From an uncultured Alphaproteobacteria bacterium (GTDB taxonomy: Bacteria; Pseudomonadota; Alphaproteobacteria; HIMB59), in the NCBI GenBank assembly GCA_902616855.1, contig CACMUL010000004.1:1-64000 (forward strand): 64,000 nt of DNA. The letters run 5' to 3'. Shown here piece by piece: positions 1 through 7,200 of the stretch. The position numbers were made by a program, and so were the translations under genes. Below the pieces are notes generated by a model. That model was not told the DNA's origin, made no database searches, and saw only the letters and a list, made by a program, of their open reading frames with translations. The first letter of the stretch is position 1; every line of letters starts with the position of its first letter.

Positions 1-126
1 TCAGACATAATTTAAAAAGGATTTTCAAAAAATTTTATTATTTATTTAAATACTCTGCCCTCCGATAATTAGTTATTTAAACATTTGAAACATAATCATG
101 CAAATTAATTTTGAATATACAGATAG

Positions 127-714
127 TTACTTTTTTGTAACGGCATATGGAGCAAAAGTATTATCTGTTTTTTTAGATTTAGATTGAATATTTTTTGCAG
201 GTATACCAACCATTATTCCCCCTTTTGGGACATCTTTAGTTACAACAGCATTAGATCCAATTCGAGCACAGCTTTTTATAACTATTGGTCCTAATATCTG
301 TGCTCCAGAGCCAACAATCACATCGTCTTCAAGAGTAGGATGGCGCTTCACACCAACTTGTTCTGATGATTTAACAGCAGGCATAATGCCTCCCAATGTG
401 ACACCATGATAAATAGTTACATTATCTCCAATCTCAGCAGTTTCTCCTATAACAACTCCCATTCCATGATCAATAAAAAAGTTTTTTCCTATTTTAGCGG
501 CAGGATGAATTTCAATGCCAGTTAAAAATCTTGATAATTGAGAGATCATTCTTCCTAATAATTTCAGATTTAGTGACCATATGAAATTTGCTATTCGATG
601 GAAGAAAACAGCTTTTACACCAGGATAGGTTAATATCACAAGTAACAATGAAGTTGCAGCAGGGTCTCTTGCCTTTACTGACTCAAAATACTTTATTAAA
701 TTTTCAAACATCAA
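127..714 (-). CDS. cysE: Serine O-acetyltransferase
   Basis: Makes O-acetylserine from serine and acetyl-CoA, the first step of cysteine synthesis in the cytoplasm. The 195-residue protein has a short helical N-terminus followed by a left-handed beta-helix of hexapeptide repeats from about residue 68. The active-site signatures IDHG (81-84) and YHGVTLGG (102-109) are present. At 195 residues it is of the short CysE type, lacking much of the N-terminal domain of the roughly 270-residue enterobacterial enzyme. It stands alone, divergent from the acetyltransferase gene at 802. The 126 bases beyond its stop hold no supported gene. Family assignment is firm; feedback control by cysteine is known for the family but cannot be judged here. 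Confidence 0.93.
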   Translation of the reverse strand: MMFENLIKYFESVKARDPAATSLLLVILTYPGVKAVFFHRIANFIWSLNLKLLGRMISQLSRFLTGIEIHPAAKIGKNFFIDHGMGVVIGETAEIGDNVTIYHGVTLGGIMPAVKSSEQVGVKRHPTLEDDVIVGSGAQILGPIVIKSCARIGSNAVVTKDVPKGGIMVGIPAKNIQSKSKKTDNTFAPYAVTKK

Positions 715-801
715 TATACAGATAAGACTTATCCACCTAAGATCAAGCTTTTATTGAATAATTATGTAAATGATTGAAATTAATTGTTAGATTAATAGTA
801 G

Positions 802-1230
802 ATGTTCACCATTGAAAAACCTAAAGAAATCCACATAAACAGTTGGAAAAAAATAATTAATGAAAGTGCATCATCAAATTCTTTTCAGTTTGAAGAGGTA
901 AATTTCAGCTTATTTTGGACGTGCATATTTCGAGACGATTATTTTGCGTTTGCTGCAAAAAACGAGGATAAATTTATGGGAATTGTTGTGGCTAAAATTA
1001 ACGAAACTTATTACGAGAAGAATATAGTATTAGACGTTTTATATGTTTTACAAGATTTTAGAAAAATTGGTGTTGCTAGAGCATTAATGAACAAAATTGA
1101 AGAAATAGCAAAAGAAAAAAATCTTGATCTGATAATTAAAGGTGTAGAAAAAAGTAATTTACTTGCTCAGAAACTTTTTAAAAATTATGCTGTTGTCAAC
1201 AGAACAAGATACTTAAAAAAGCATAATTGA
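802..1230 (+). CDS. GNAT-family N-acetyltransferase
   Basis: A 142-residue single-domain GNAT protein that should transfer an acetyl group from acetyl-CoA to an amine. The acetyl-CoA-binding motif A is visible as a beta strand (about 76-83) followed by the R/Q-x-x-G-x-G/A type turn FRKIGVA (86-92) and helix. The substrate cannot be predicted: GNATs of this size act on polyamines, antibiotics, amino acids or ribosomal proteins. It is divergent from cysE with an 87-base gap and no ribosome binding site of note. The fold assignment is good; the function is unknown. Confidence 0.8.
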   Translation: MFTIEKPKEIHINSWKKIINESASSNSFQFEEVNFSLFWTCIFRDDYFAFAAKNEDKFMGIVVAKINETYYEKNIVLDVLYVLQDFRKIGVARALMNKIEEIAKEKNLDLIIKGVEKSNLLAQKLFKNYAVVNRTRYLKKHN

Positions 1231-1261
1231 TTTTAATAAATAATTATTATATTTAAATATC

Positions 1262-1402
1262 ATGGTAGACCCGAATAAAAATGGCGAAAACTACGATAAA
1301 AACAATAGATGGGTGTGGATTATCATTGTTTTAATTACTCTGAGTTCTGTGTATGTGATGTCTAAAATATTTATTCAGACACCTTGGCAGTATCTGTCGT
1401 AG
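1262..1402 (+). CDS. Small single-pass membrane protein (hypothetical)
   Basis: A 46-residue reading frame starting at ATG 1262. A hydrophilic N-terminal half rich in Asn, Asp and Lys (residues 1-17) is followed by one hydrophobic segment (about 18-38, WVWIIIVLITLSSVYVM) and a short tail ending QYLS. The layout is that of a small inner-membrane protein with N-in topology. It follows the acetyltransferase gene by 31 bases on the same strand and its last 32 bases overlap the convergent 3' end of the SbmA-like gene. No family recognised. Clear soluble-then-membrane composition in an otherwise gene-free slot supports it, but a chance frame is possible. Confidence 0.45.
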   Translation: MVDPNKNGENYDKNNRWVWIIIVLITLSSVYVMSKIFIQTPWQYLS

Positions 1403-2367
1403 ACTTAAGTTTCCTTTCAAATTCTCTTAGTCTTTTGTAAACACTTGCAAGCTCAATAATTGTTGGCCATGATTTTAACAAGTACTGCATTGACCCCTCA
1501 ACCCTGCCAAAAGCACGAATAATTTGTTGCATAACACCAAGGGTAATAATACCTGCAACAATTGCAGGAGCTAAAAATACATAAGCACTTAAAACATTAG
1601 CCTGCAAATAAGCAATTCTTCCAATATTAAAGTACAAGTACCGAATATATGAGAGAAAATGAATTTTTCTTACATCATCAAATAATTCTTCAATTGTTTT
1701 TGGACGAATAGTTTCGTCATCTTCGGCGATAACTAATACTTTTCTGTAAGCTGCCTCTTGTTTTTGTAAATCATATTCTACACCAACAAGTCTGAGAATT
1801 ATTCCAAGGAGTATTAAAAAAAACTGTTCCACCAACTGACCAAATTAATGCACCAACAACTAAACCATACTCCCAATCGCCAAAAAAGAATATTGGAATA
1901 CCAGCGCTAAGTCCTAATAAGATTGGAAGGAATTGAACAATTATCATCACCGACTCAATTAAGCTTGTTCCAAGACCTTCCATAATTCTACCAAACTTAA
2001 TAGTGTCCTCTTGAACTCTTTGAGCAGCACCTTCGATTGTACGGGCATAGTTATAAACACTATGATACCACTCGACCATAGCGGTTCTCCATCTAAATAA
2101 GAAATGTGCAGTGAAAAAACTTACCAAAACTGCAATAGCCACATATATGCCTGCAAGTGTTATAAAAGATAGTAAGCCCGCCCAATATTCCTCAATTGTA
2201 ATTGAATTTGGCTCAGCAAGAGCTTTTTGAATCATATCATAAAAAGTACCAAACCACTCATTGATCCTGACATCAATTTCTACTTGCACCCAAAGACTAC
2301 CTAATATGGCAGCTGACCCTGCCCATGCCCATAGAAACCATTTTCTTGAGTTAAAAAATCTAAACAT
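1371..2367 (-). pseudogene. sbmA: SbmA/BacA-family peptide transporter, split by a frameshift
   Basis: SbmA/BacA proteins are inner-membrane, proton-driven importers of peptides and peptide antibiotics, built like the membrane half of an ABC exporter. The N-terminal part (1771-2367, about 180 matching residues) carries the family signature RTIEGAAQRVQEDT; the C-terminal part (1371-1835) carries EAAYRKVLV, YLYFNIGRIAYLQ and the final KRLREFE helix. The two parts are in different frames and meet at a run of eight T (minus strand; A8 at 1816-1823): removing one T gives a continuous TVFLILLGIILRLVGVEYD and a protein of about 330 residues. It is shorter than the 406-residue E. coli SbmA, lacking roughly the first 70 residues. 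Either a true pseudogene, an assembly/sequencing indel, or slippage-corrected expression; the sequence outside the junction looks intact. Confidence 0.85.
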
Positions 2368-2457
2368 TTTATTTGCAACAATAATTGAAAAATTAAAGTT
2401 TTTGAAGACCTAAAAGTGCTTCAATACGCTTAATTTATTTAAATCCTCATATGCATA

Positions 2458-2463
2458 TATAAT
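2458..2463 (+). promoter_or_regulatory. TATAAT -10 box, leaderless architecture
   Basis: A consensus TATAAT lies exactly 6 nt before the ATG of the CBS-domain gene at 2470, so transcription should begin at or next to the start codon. No Shine-Dalgarno sequence is present. The same spacing recurs elsewhere in the window. Confidence 0.5.
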
Positions 2464-2469
2464 GATTTT

Positions 2470-2946
2470 ATGCCAAGTATTAAGGACATTAAAAAGATTA
2501 AGCTTAATGATGAATATATATTTTTTGGTCCTGAGTCCATAGTAAGTGAAATTGCAGACAGTATGGATATAAAAAACATAGGGGCTGTTCCTATACTAAA
2601 TGAACAAAAAATATTACTTGGTGTTGTTTCAGAAAGAGACATAGTCAGAAAATGTGTCAAAGACGGTAGAGATCCAGATTTGGTTACAGCATCAGATATT
2701 ATGACATCAGAAATTATAACTGTGGACTTGAAAACTTCCTCAGAAATTGCAATAAAAATTATGGGTGAAAATAACATAAGGCACCTACCAGTAGTAGATG
2801 ATCAAAATAAATTAATTAATTTTATTTCTCATAGAGACCTTATAAGCTCTGTTAGAGATAGCACAAAACTAAATATAATTTTAATTACATTTATATGTAT
2901 GATTATTCCGATAGTATTTTTAGTTAAGTCATTTGGCTGGATATGA
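2470..2946 (+). CDS. CBS-domain protein with C-terminal membrane anchor
   Basis: A 158-residue protein with two tandem CBS domains (about 18-65 and 75-130), a pair that usually forms one Bateman module binding adenosine nucleotides. Typical CBS features are seen: GAVPILNEQKILLGVVSERDIVR in the first and HLPVVDDQNKLINFISHRDL in the second. After these comes one hydrophobic helix (about 134-153), which would tether the sensor to the inner membrane. Its stop overlaps the start of rfbA by 4 bases, implying translational coupling and possibly a sensory role linked to nucleotide-sugar metabolism. The ligand and target are unknown. Confidence 0.8.
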   Translation: MPSIKDIKKIKLNDEYIFFGPESIVSEIADSMDIKNIGAVPILNEQKILLGVVSERDIVRKCVKDGRDPDLVTASDIMTSEIITVDLKTSSEIAIKIMGENNIRHLPVVDDQNKLINFISHRDLISSVRDSTKLNIILITFICMIIPIVFLVKSFGWI

Positions 2947-3824
2947 AAACTAAAGGTATTATTCTTGCTGCTGGTAAGGGTACAAGATTAATGCCCGCAA
3001 CAATACCTGCCTCAAAACCTTTGTTACCTCTTTACGATAAACCTATGATTTATTATCCTCTCGAGACCCTAGTAAGATTAGGAGTTAAAGACATATTATT
3101 TATTGTTCAAGAGGACGACCTTTCAATATTCAAAAAAACATTTGGAACTGGATCAGAGGTTGGTCTTAATTTTTCATATGAAATCCAAGAAATTCAAAGG
3201 GGGATAGCAGATGCTTACTTTATTGCTGAAAAATTTTTAGACGGCAGTCCATCAGTATTAGCATTAAGTGATAATGTTTTTCTTGGAAAAAATTATATTA
3301 ATTTTGCCAATTCAGCCCTTATAAAGATGCAAGAGAACGGTGGAAGTGTATTTGGATTGCCAGTTCCAGATCCAGAAAAATTTGGTGTTATAGAATTAGA
3401 TAACAATAAAAATATTGTTGGCATTGAAGAAAAACCATCAAAGCCTAAAAGTAATTTGATTATTCCTGGTTTATATTTTTTTGACTCCGAAGCTTCAAAA
3501 TTTGCAAAAATACTCAAACCATCAAACAGAGGCGAATTAGAAATAACTGATTTAATTAAAATATATTTATCTGAGAAAAAACTTGCTTTAGAAATTTTAG
3601 ATGACTCAATTGTTTGGCATGATACAGGTAATGCAAAGGCTCTTCTAGAGGCAGCACAAAAAGTAAAATTATATGAACAAAATAACGATGTTAAAATTGG
3701 CTCTTATGAAATAGCTTCGTACGAACAAGGCTTTATAAACAAAAGTGATTTAGATGATATTGCAGAAAAATTAATCAAGTCTGATTATGGACAATATATC
3801 AAAGAATATCTAACTCGAAATTAA
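2943..3824 (+). CDS. rfbA: Glucose-1-phosphate thymidylyltransferase
   Basis: Forms dTDP-glucose from glucose 1-phosphate and dTTP, the entry to dTDP-rhamnose and related sugars for cell-surface polysaccharide. The 293-residue length and order of motifs fit RmlA/RfbA: nucleotide loop LAAGKGTRL (8-16), SKPLLPLYDKPMIYYPL (24-40), LSDNVF (108-113), FGVIELD, IEEKPSKPKSN, GELEITD and the C-terminal YGQYIKEYL. The loop reads AAGKG rather than the usual AGGSG, and the base-recognition segment is IQRGIADA instead of the common SPDGLAQA, so nucleotide preference could differ. Other rhamnose genes (rfbBCD) are not in the window. Convergent with sbcB, with only 2 bases between stops. GalU was considered, but length and the YYPL / YGQYL motifs favour RfbA. 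Confidence 0.85.
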   Translation: MKTKGIILAAGKGTRLMPATIPASKPLLPLYDKPMIYYPLETLVRLGVKDILFIVQEDDLSIFKKTFGTGSEVGLNFSYEIQEIQRGIADAYFIAEKFLDGSPSVLALSDNVFLGKNYINFANSALIKMQENGGSVFGLPVPDPEKFGVIELDNNKNIVGIEEKPSKPKSNLIIPGLYFFDSEASKFAKILKPSNRGELEITDLIKIYLSEKKLALEILDDSIVWHDTGNAKALLEAAQKVKLYEQNNDVKIGSYEIASYEQGFINKSDLDDIAEKLIKSDYGQYIKEYLTRN

Positions 3825-3826
3825 TT

Positions 3827-5254
3827 TTAATTCCATTTTGCAGATTCATTATTTAAAAAAGTTATAACTTTTTGTTTAAACTGAATTTTTTCATCCTCAT
3901 CTATAATCATTTTATCTAGGTCGGTCTCTAAACTAGAGAGAATTTTATTTTTAGAATTCCATTTAGACTTGTCATCATCATTAAAACGCTCTTTAATTTC
4001 AAATTCATAATTTCTTTTGTCATTTTCAGGCAGAGTGTGGGGGGCTATTTCATATAAAATTCGTACAGCTATTTCTTTATATCGGTCATCTTTGAATTGT
4101 TTTGCAATTTCATATTTCTTATCGTTAGGTGCGATATGAAAATCAATCATTAATTTCTTATCTTGATGTGATGGGAAACTCTCAAATATTCTATCTTCAA
4201 CATTAAATGGTTCAGGCCATTCTTTTTGACTTGAAAGATGAAGTTTAATAAGACGAGAGCAAAACTCTTCATTTTTTTTAATAAAATTTGCTCTTTTTCT
4301 TAGTTCATCTACTCCTATTTCTGCATATTTATTATCTTTGAATGAATAACTTTCATTTAAAAGTGTTTTCGACTTTGACCCATCAAAAACTTCACAAATT
4401 CTTTTAGCCCCATCATTCATTTTCTTAATTAAATCTTTATCTTCTAATTCTATGATTTTAACAGGATCAAAAAGCAAATTATAAACTAAATAGTGATGAT
4501 TTCTTGATGGAATGCCTCCAATTAAAGTTTGAGCTTTGATTGTGGGTCTTCTTCCCCAAAAGGTCGTGTTTGTAAAAACTAAATTATCTAGCATGAATCT
4601 CTTAGGAGTGTCTCTATGTCGAAATTCATATGCAGAGTTCCAAATCTTTGGACACCTTATATTTAATATCTTATTAAGTTCCAATGTGATTAAGCTATCA
4701 AAAACAGCATCATGAGGACCTGCATCATAGTTTATTGAAATATTATTTAGTTTTGAAATTTCATCTAATTTAAGTATTGGATACCCTTGATCGTCAGTAT
4801 TAAATTTAATATGTTCAGGGCTATAAACTGAAACTAATCTTAATATATCAAAAACATCCATACGCACATTATTGTTAGTCACAGTCATATAAATTTCAGG
4901 TAATAAGTTTTGATAAAGTGCCTGTCGTAAAAAGGGTTCATCAAAATTTATATTATTGAAACCTACAAAAATGGCTGATGAGGATGACCATTGTTGAAAT
5001 GTTTCATACAATTGAGCACTAGCTTCATAATAATTAGGGTAATTATTTTGTATTAAACTAGTTGGATCTACCCCAGTTGTAATTAAAGCACCTGGCTCGA
5101 ACCATTTTCCCTCTCTTAACTTACTATGTATTTCTAATTTGTCTTTAACTTCAAATTTATTATTAGTTAACACAGCACCAACTTGTGTTATTTGATTGAA
5201 TTTATCATTACGACCTGTTGTTTCGAGATCCCAGAAAATATAATGATCACTCAT
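3827..5254 (-). CDS. sbcB: Exodeoxyribonuclease I
   Basis: Degrades single-stranded DNA from the 3' end, acting in recombination and mismatch repair. The 475-residue length matches E. coli ExoI (475). DEDD exonuclease residues are placed as in that family: D9 and E11 in FWDLETTG, D105 in GFNNINFD, H181 and D186 in HDAVFD. The C-terminal ExoI-specific region follows (about 200-475), including the GAKRI...FDGSKSK segment. The start is a plain ATG; a TATAGT box sits 8 nt upstream of it, so it may be transcribed without a leader. ExoI is a typical gammaproteobacterial enzyme and is not expected in most Alphaproteobacteria, though some marine lineages carry it. Confidence 0.9.
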   Translation of the reverse strand: MSDHYIFWDLETTGRNDKFNQITQVGAVLTNNKFEVKDKLEIHSKLREGKWFEPGALITTGVDPTSLIQNNYPNYYEASAQLYETFQQWSSSSAIFVGFNNINFDEPFLRQALYQNLLPEIYMTVTNNNVRMDVFDILRLVSVYSPEHIKFNTDDQGYPILKLDEISKLNNISINYDAGPHDAVFDSLITLELNKILNIRCPKIWNSAYEFRHRDTPKRFMLDNLVFTNTTFWGRRPTIKAQTLIGGIPSRNHHYLVYNLLFDPVKIIELEDKDLIKKMNDGAKRICEVFDGSKSKTLLNESYSFKDNKYAEIGVDELRKRANFIKKNEEFCSRLIKLHLSSQKEWPEPFNVEDRIFESFPSHQDKKLMIDFHIAPNDKKYEIAKQFKDDRYKEIAVRILYEIAPHTLPENDKRNYEFEIKERFNDDDKSKWNSKNKILSSLETDLDKMIIDEDEKIQFKQKVITFLNNESAKWN

Positions 5255-5317
5255 ATTAAAAAACTATATCAATTAAATATTATAATAAAGTTTAAGTTTA
5301 ATTCGTTATTTTGAGAG

Positions 5318-5382
5318 GTTATATAAAACTAGCCCCGGAGGAATAAGTAAGGATAGGAATAAGGATGGAGCTAGTTTTTGAT
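5318..5382 (-). ncRNA. Candidate small RNA with C-rich repeated loop
   Basis: Read on the minus strand, a perfect 9-bp stem (AAAACTAGC at 5370-5378 complement and GCTAGTTTT at 5325-5333 complement) closes a 36-nt loop that is almost all pyrimidine and holds four spaced UCC/CCU elements, ending in UUAUUCCUCC. The stem is followed by UUUUAUAU, a modest terminator tail. A good sigma70-type promoter lies just upstream (separate entry). Repeated C-rich anti-Shine-Dalgarno-like motifs are a known hallmark of several alphaproteobacterial sRNAs, but this sequence matches none that I can name. It could instead be the leader of sbcB, whose start is 64 bases further on. Confidence 0.4.
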
Positions 5383-5388
5383 TGGTGA

Positions 5389-5416
5389 TTTATACTAATT
5401 TTTTTTCTAAAGTCAA
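5389..5416 (-). promoter_or_regulatory. Sigma70-type promoter for the candidate small RNA
   Basis: On the minus strand TTGACT (5411-5416) and TATAAA (5389-5394) are separated by 16 bases, close to the sigma70 consensus in both boxes. Predicted start is near 5382, a few bases before the stem of the candidate RNA. This is the best-formed -35/-10 pair I noticed in the window. Confidence 0.5.
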
Positions 5417-5433
5417 ATTGCAGATAATAGAAC

Positions 5434-5460
5434 TTAGCTGTGCAAAATTTGCACAGCTAA
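5434..5460. repeat. 13-bp perfect inverted repeat
   Basis: TTAGCTGTGCAAA and its exact complement flank a single central A. It lies 12 bases after the stop of the 52-residue zinc-finger-like gene (minus strand) and about 18 bases upstream of the -35 box above. As RNA it would fold to a stable hairpin but has no U-tract on either side, so a mRNA-stabilising 3' hairpin or a dimeric repressor operator are both possible. Confidence 0.6.
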
Positions 5461-5471
5461 ATGTATTGAAT

Positions 5472-5630
5472 TTATTGATTTTTAAATAATTTTTTAATTT
5501 TCTTGTAATAAATTAGTGAACATTTAGCATCACAAAAAAATACTTTTTTTGGGATATCATAAAACTTAGGATCAGCCCAATATAATGGCTCCACAATCTT
5601 TTTTCTACATACTTCACAACTATTATTCAT
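5472..5630 (-). CDS. Small zinc-finger-like protein (hypothetical)
   Basis: A 52-residue protein with a four-cysteine pattern C5-x2-C8 ... C33-x3-C37, suggesting one structural zinc site, and a strongly basic C-terminus (YYKKIKKLFKNQ). The segment between holds aromatic residues (PLYWADPKFYDIPKKVFF). The start ATG has a clear AGGA Shine-Dalgarno 8 bases upstream, overlapping the stop of the upstream phosphatase gene; the gap is 9 bases, so the two are very likely co-transcribed. No function assigned. Nucleic-acid or ribosome binding is a reasonable guess from charge and zinc motif only. Confidence 0.7.
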   Translation of the reverse strand: MNNSCEVCRKKIVEPLYWADPKFYDIPKKVFFCDAKCSLIYYKKIKKLFKNQ

Positions 5631-5639
5631 TTACTTATC

Positions 5640-6146
5640 CTAAAAATTTAACTCTACTATTCTACTTTCTTCTATCGGCTCAGGGTCAAAGTATGGAACT
5701 GAACCATAGAGTCTGTTATCTAAACCCAATATTTCATCATAATATCTCATCATAATCTTATTAGGGCTAGCGTGTGGTGCAATTTCTTTTAAGTTTTCAA
5801 TTATAAGCTCAATATTTTCAGGGGAGTATTTTGCTGCTATGCCTAAACTTGTTGCAGTAGATCGACTTATACCCATATGACAATGGACTAAAATAGGTTT
5901 GGTTTTATCCCAATCATCTGTGAAATCTAATAATTCTTGAGTATGATGTTTCTCAGGTAATATAAATCCCTCTCTTGGCTCAGAAATATCATCAATTAAC
6001 ATTTTCAAGTGTCTATTTTTATCCATACCTGATGGGGTTTCAGGCTCAAAATTTTTATTAATAATGGTAAGCATTTTATCTGGGCTGAATTTATCAACAC
6101 ACTCTTGGATATCTGCTAATCCACAAATAATTATTTTTTTTTGCAT
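5640..6146 (-). CDS. Tyrosine / dual-specificity protein phosphatase-like protein
   Basis: A 168-residue protein with the cysteine-based phosphatase loop H88-C89-HMGIS-R95-S96, matching the HC-x5-R-S/T signature of protein tyrosine and dual-specificity phosphatases. An acidic loop upstream (DDISEPREG, 52-60) could supply the general acid Asp. No signal peptide, so it is cytoplasmic. It heads a two-gene minus-strand unit with the zinc-finger-like protein. Small stand-alone members of this family are common in Alphaproteobacteria, usually of unknown substrate; phosphoprotein, phosphoinositide or nucleotide substrates are all possible. Confidence 0.8.
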   Translation of the reverse strand: MQKKIIICGLADIQECVDKFSPDKMLTIINKNFEPETPSGMDKNRHLKMLIDDISEPREGFILPEKHHTQELLDFTDDWDKTKPILVHCHMGISRSTATSLGIAAKYSPENIELIIENLKEIAPHASPNKIMMRYYDEILGLDNRLYGSVPYFDPEPIEESRIVELNF

Positions 6147-6202
6147 AAGAAGTTCAATTAATATATAGCTTAAACAATCGTTAAGAAAGAATATTTATTT
6201 TC

Positions 6203-7162
6203 ATGGTATCTCAATTAGATAGTCTTAAAAAATTTTCATCAGTTGTTGCAGACACGGGAGATATCGACAGTATTCAAAAATTTAACCCAGATGACTGTAC
6301 TACCAATCCATCTTTAATATTTAAAGCTGTTCAATCAAACAAATACAAAAAACTAGTTGATGAGGTAATAAGTAATTCAAAAAGTAGAAAATTTTCTCAA
6401 ACTGAGGATCAAGTTAATTACATTGCTGATCAACTAACTATTGCTTTTGGTATAGAATTAACAAAAATCGTGCCAGGATATGTTTCTACCGAGGTCGACT
6501 CTGATTTATCATTTAATACTGAAGCTACTGTTGAAAAGGCAAAGCAAATAATCAATAGCTATGAGCAATCAGGCGTCCCCAAAAGTAGAATATTAATTAA
6601 AATTGCAGGCACATGGGAAGGAATTCAAGCAGTAAAAAAATTAGAGGCAGAGGGAATATCTTGTAATTGCACACTCATTTTTTCTTTAACACAAGCAATA
6701 GCTTGTGCTGAAGCAGGAGCATTTTTAATTTCACCATTTGTAGGAAGAATACTTGACTGGTTTAAATCAAATACACAAAAAGATTATGACTCATCAAATG
6801 ACCCAGGTGTTGAGAGTGTAGAGAAGATTTTTAATTATTTTAAAAAGTTTAATTATAACACTATTGTTATGGCAGCATCATTTAGAAATAAGGATGAAAT
6901 AATTAATTTAGCTGGATGTGATAAATTAACTATCAGTCCAACTCTTTTAGAAGAGTTAAGCCAAAACGATGCTGAAATTAAACTTAAATTATCAAAAGAA
7001 AACTCATCTTCATTAGATATTGAAAGAATTAATGTGAATGAGAGCTCATTTCGTTGGCATTTAAATGAAAACCAGATGGCATCTTTTAAACTAGCTGAGG
7101 GTATTAGATTATTTAATAAGGATTTATTGAAGTTAAAAGAATTGATTAGAGGCCAATTATAA
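6203..7162 (+). CDS. tal: Transaldolase
   Basis: Transfers dihydroxyacetone units between sugar phosphates in the non-oxidative pentose phosphate pathway. The 319-residue protein matches the TalB subfamily: DCTTNPSLI near the N-terminus (31-39), the Schiff-base lysine K133 in RILIKIAGTWEGI, NCTLIFSLTQA and FVGRI-DW. Length agrees with TalB (317). Its partner enzyme transketolase is encoded at 57028-58959. It stands alone, divergent from the phosphatase gene with a 56-base gap. Confidence 0.95.
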   Translation: MVSQLDSLKKFSSVVADTGDIDSIQKFNPDDCTTNPSLIFKAVQSNKYKKLVDEVISNSKSRKFSQTEDQVNYIADQLTIAFGIELTKIVPGYVSTEVDSDLSFNTEATVEKAKQIINSYEQSGVPKSRILIKIAGTWEGIQAVKKLEAEGISCNCTLIFSLTQAIACAEAGAFLISPFVGRILDWFKSNTQKDYDSSNDPGVESVEKIFNYFKKFNYNTIVMAASFRNKDEIINLAGCDKLTISPTLLEELSQNDAEIKLKLSKENSSSLDIERINVNESSFRWHLNENQMASFKLAEGIRLFNKDLLKLKELIRGQL

Positions 7163-7186
7163 TTATTGCACAAATCACTTCAAAAT

Positions 7187-7192
7187 TATAAA
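7187..7192 (+). promoter_or_regulatory. TATAAA -10 box before bioY
   Basis: TATAAA lies 8 nt before the bioY ATG; a start about 7 nt downstream would give an RNA with essentially no leader. No Shine-Dalgarno sequence or riboswitch is visible in the 38-base gap. Confidence 0.35.
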
Positions 7193-7200
7193 TAGATAAT

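Noticed and set aside
1-126. Possible tail of a plus-strand gene ending at the TAA at 66-68
   Set aside because: Only 21 codons are visible and no similarity can be judged; a GGAGGG motif on the minus strand at about 60-65 is not followed by a usable frame.
2439-2777. Minus-strand 112-codon frame antisense to the CBS gene
   Set aside because: Shadow of a well-supported gene; no family match and no promoter or ribosome site.
5318-5382. The purine-rich plus-strand reading of the hairpin (GGA repeats) as a CsrA-sponge RNA
   Set aside because: The convincing promoter is on the minus strand; on the plus strand I see no -35/-10 pair in front of the stem.
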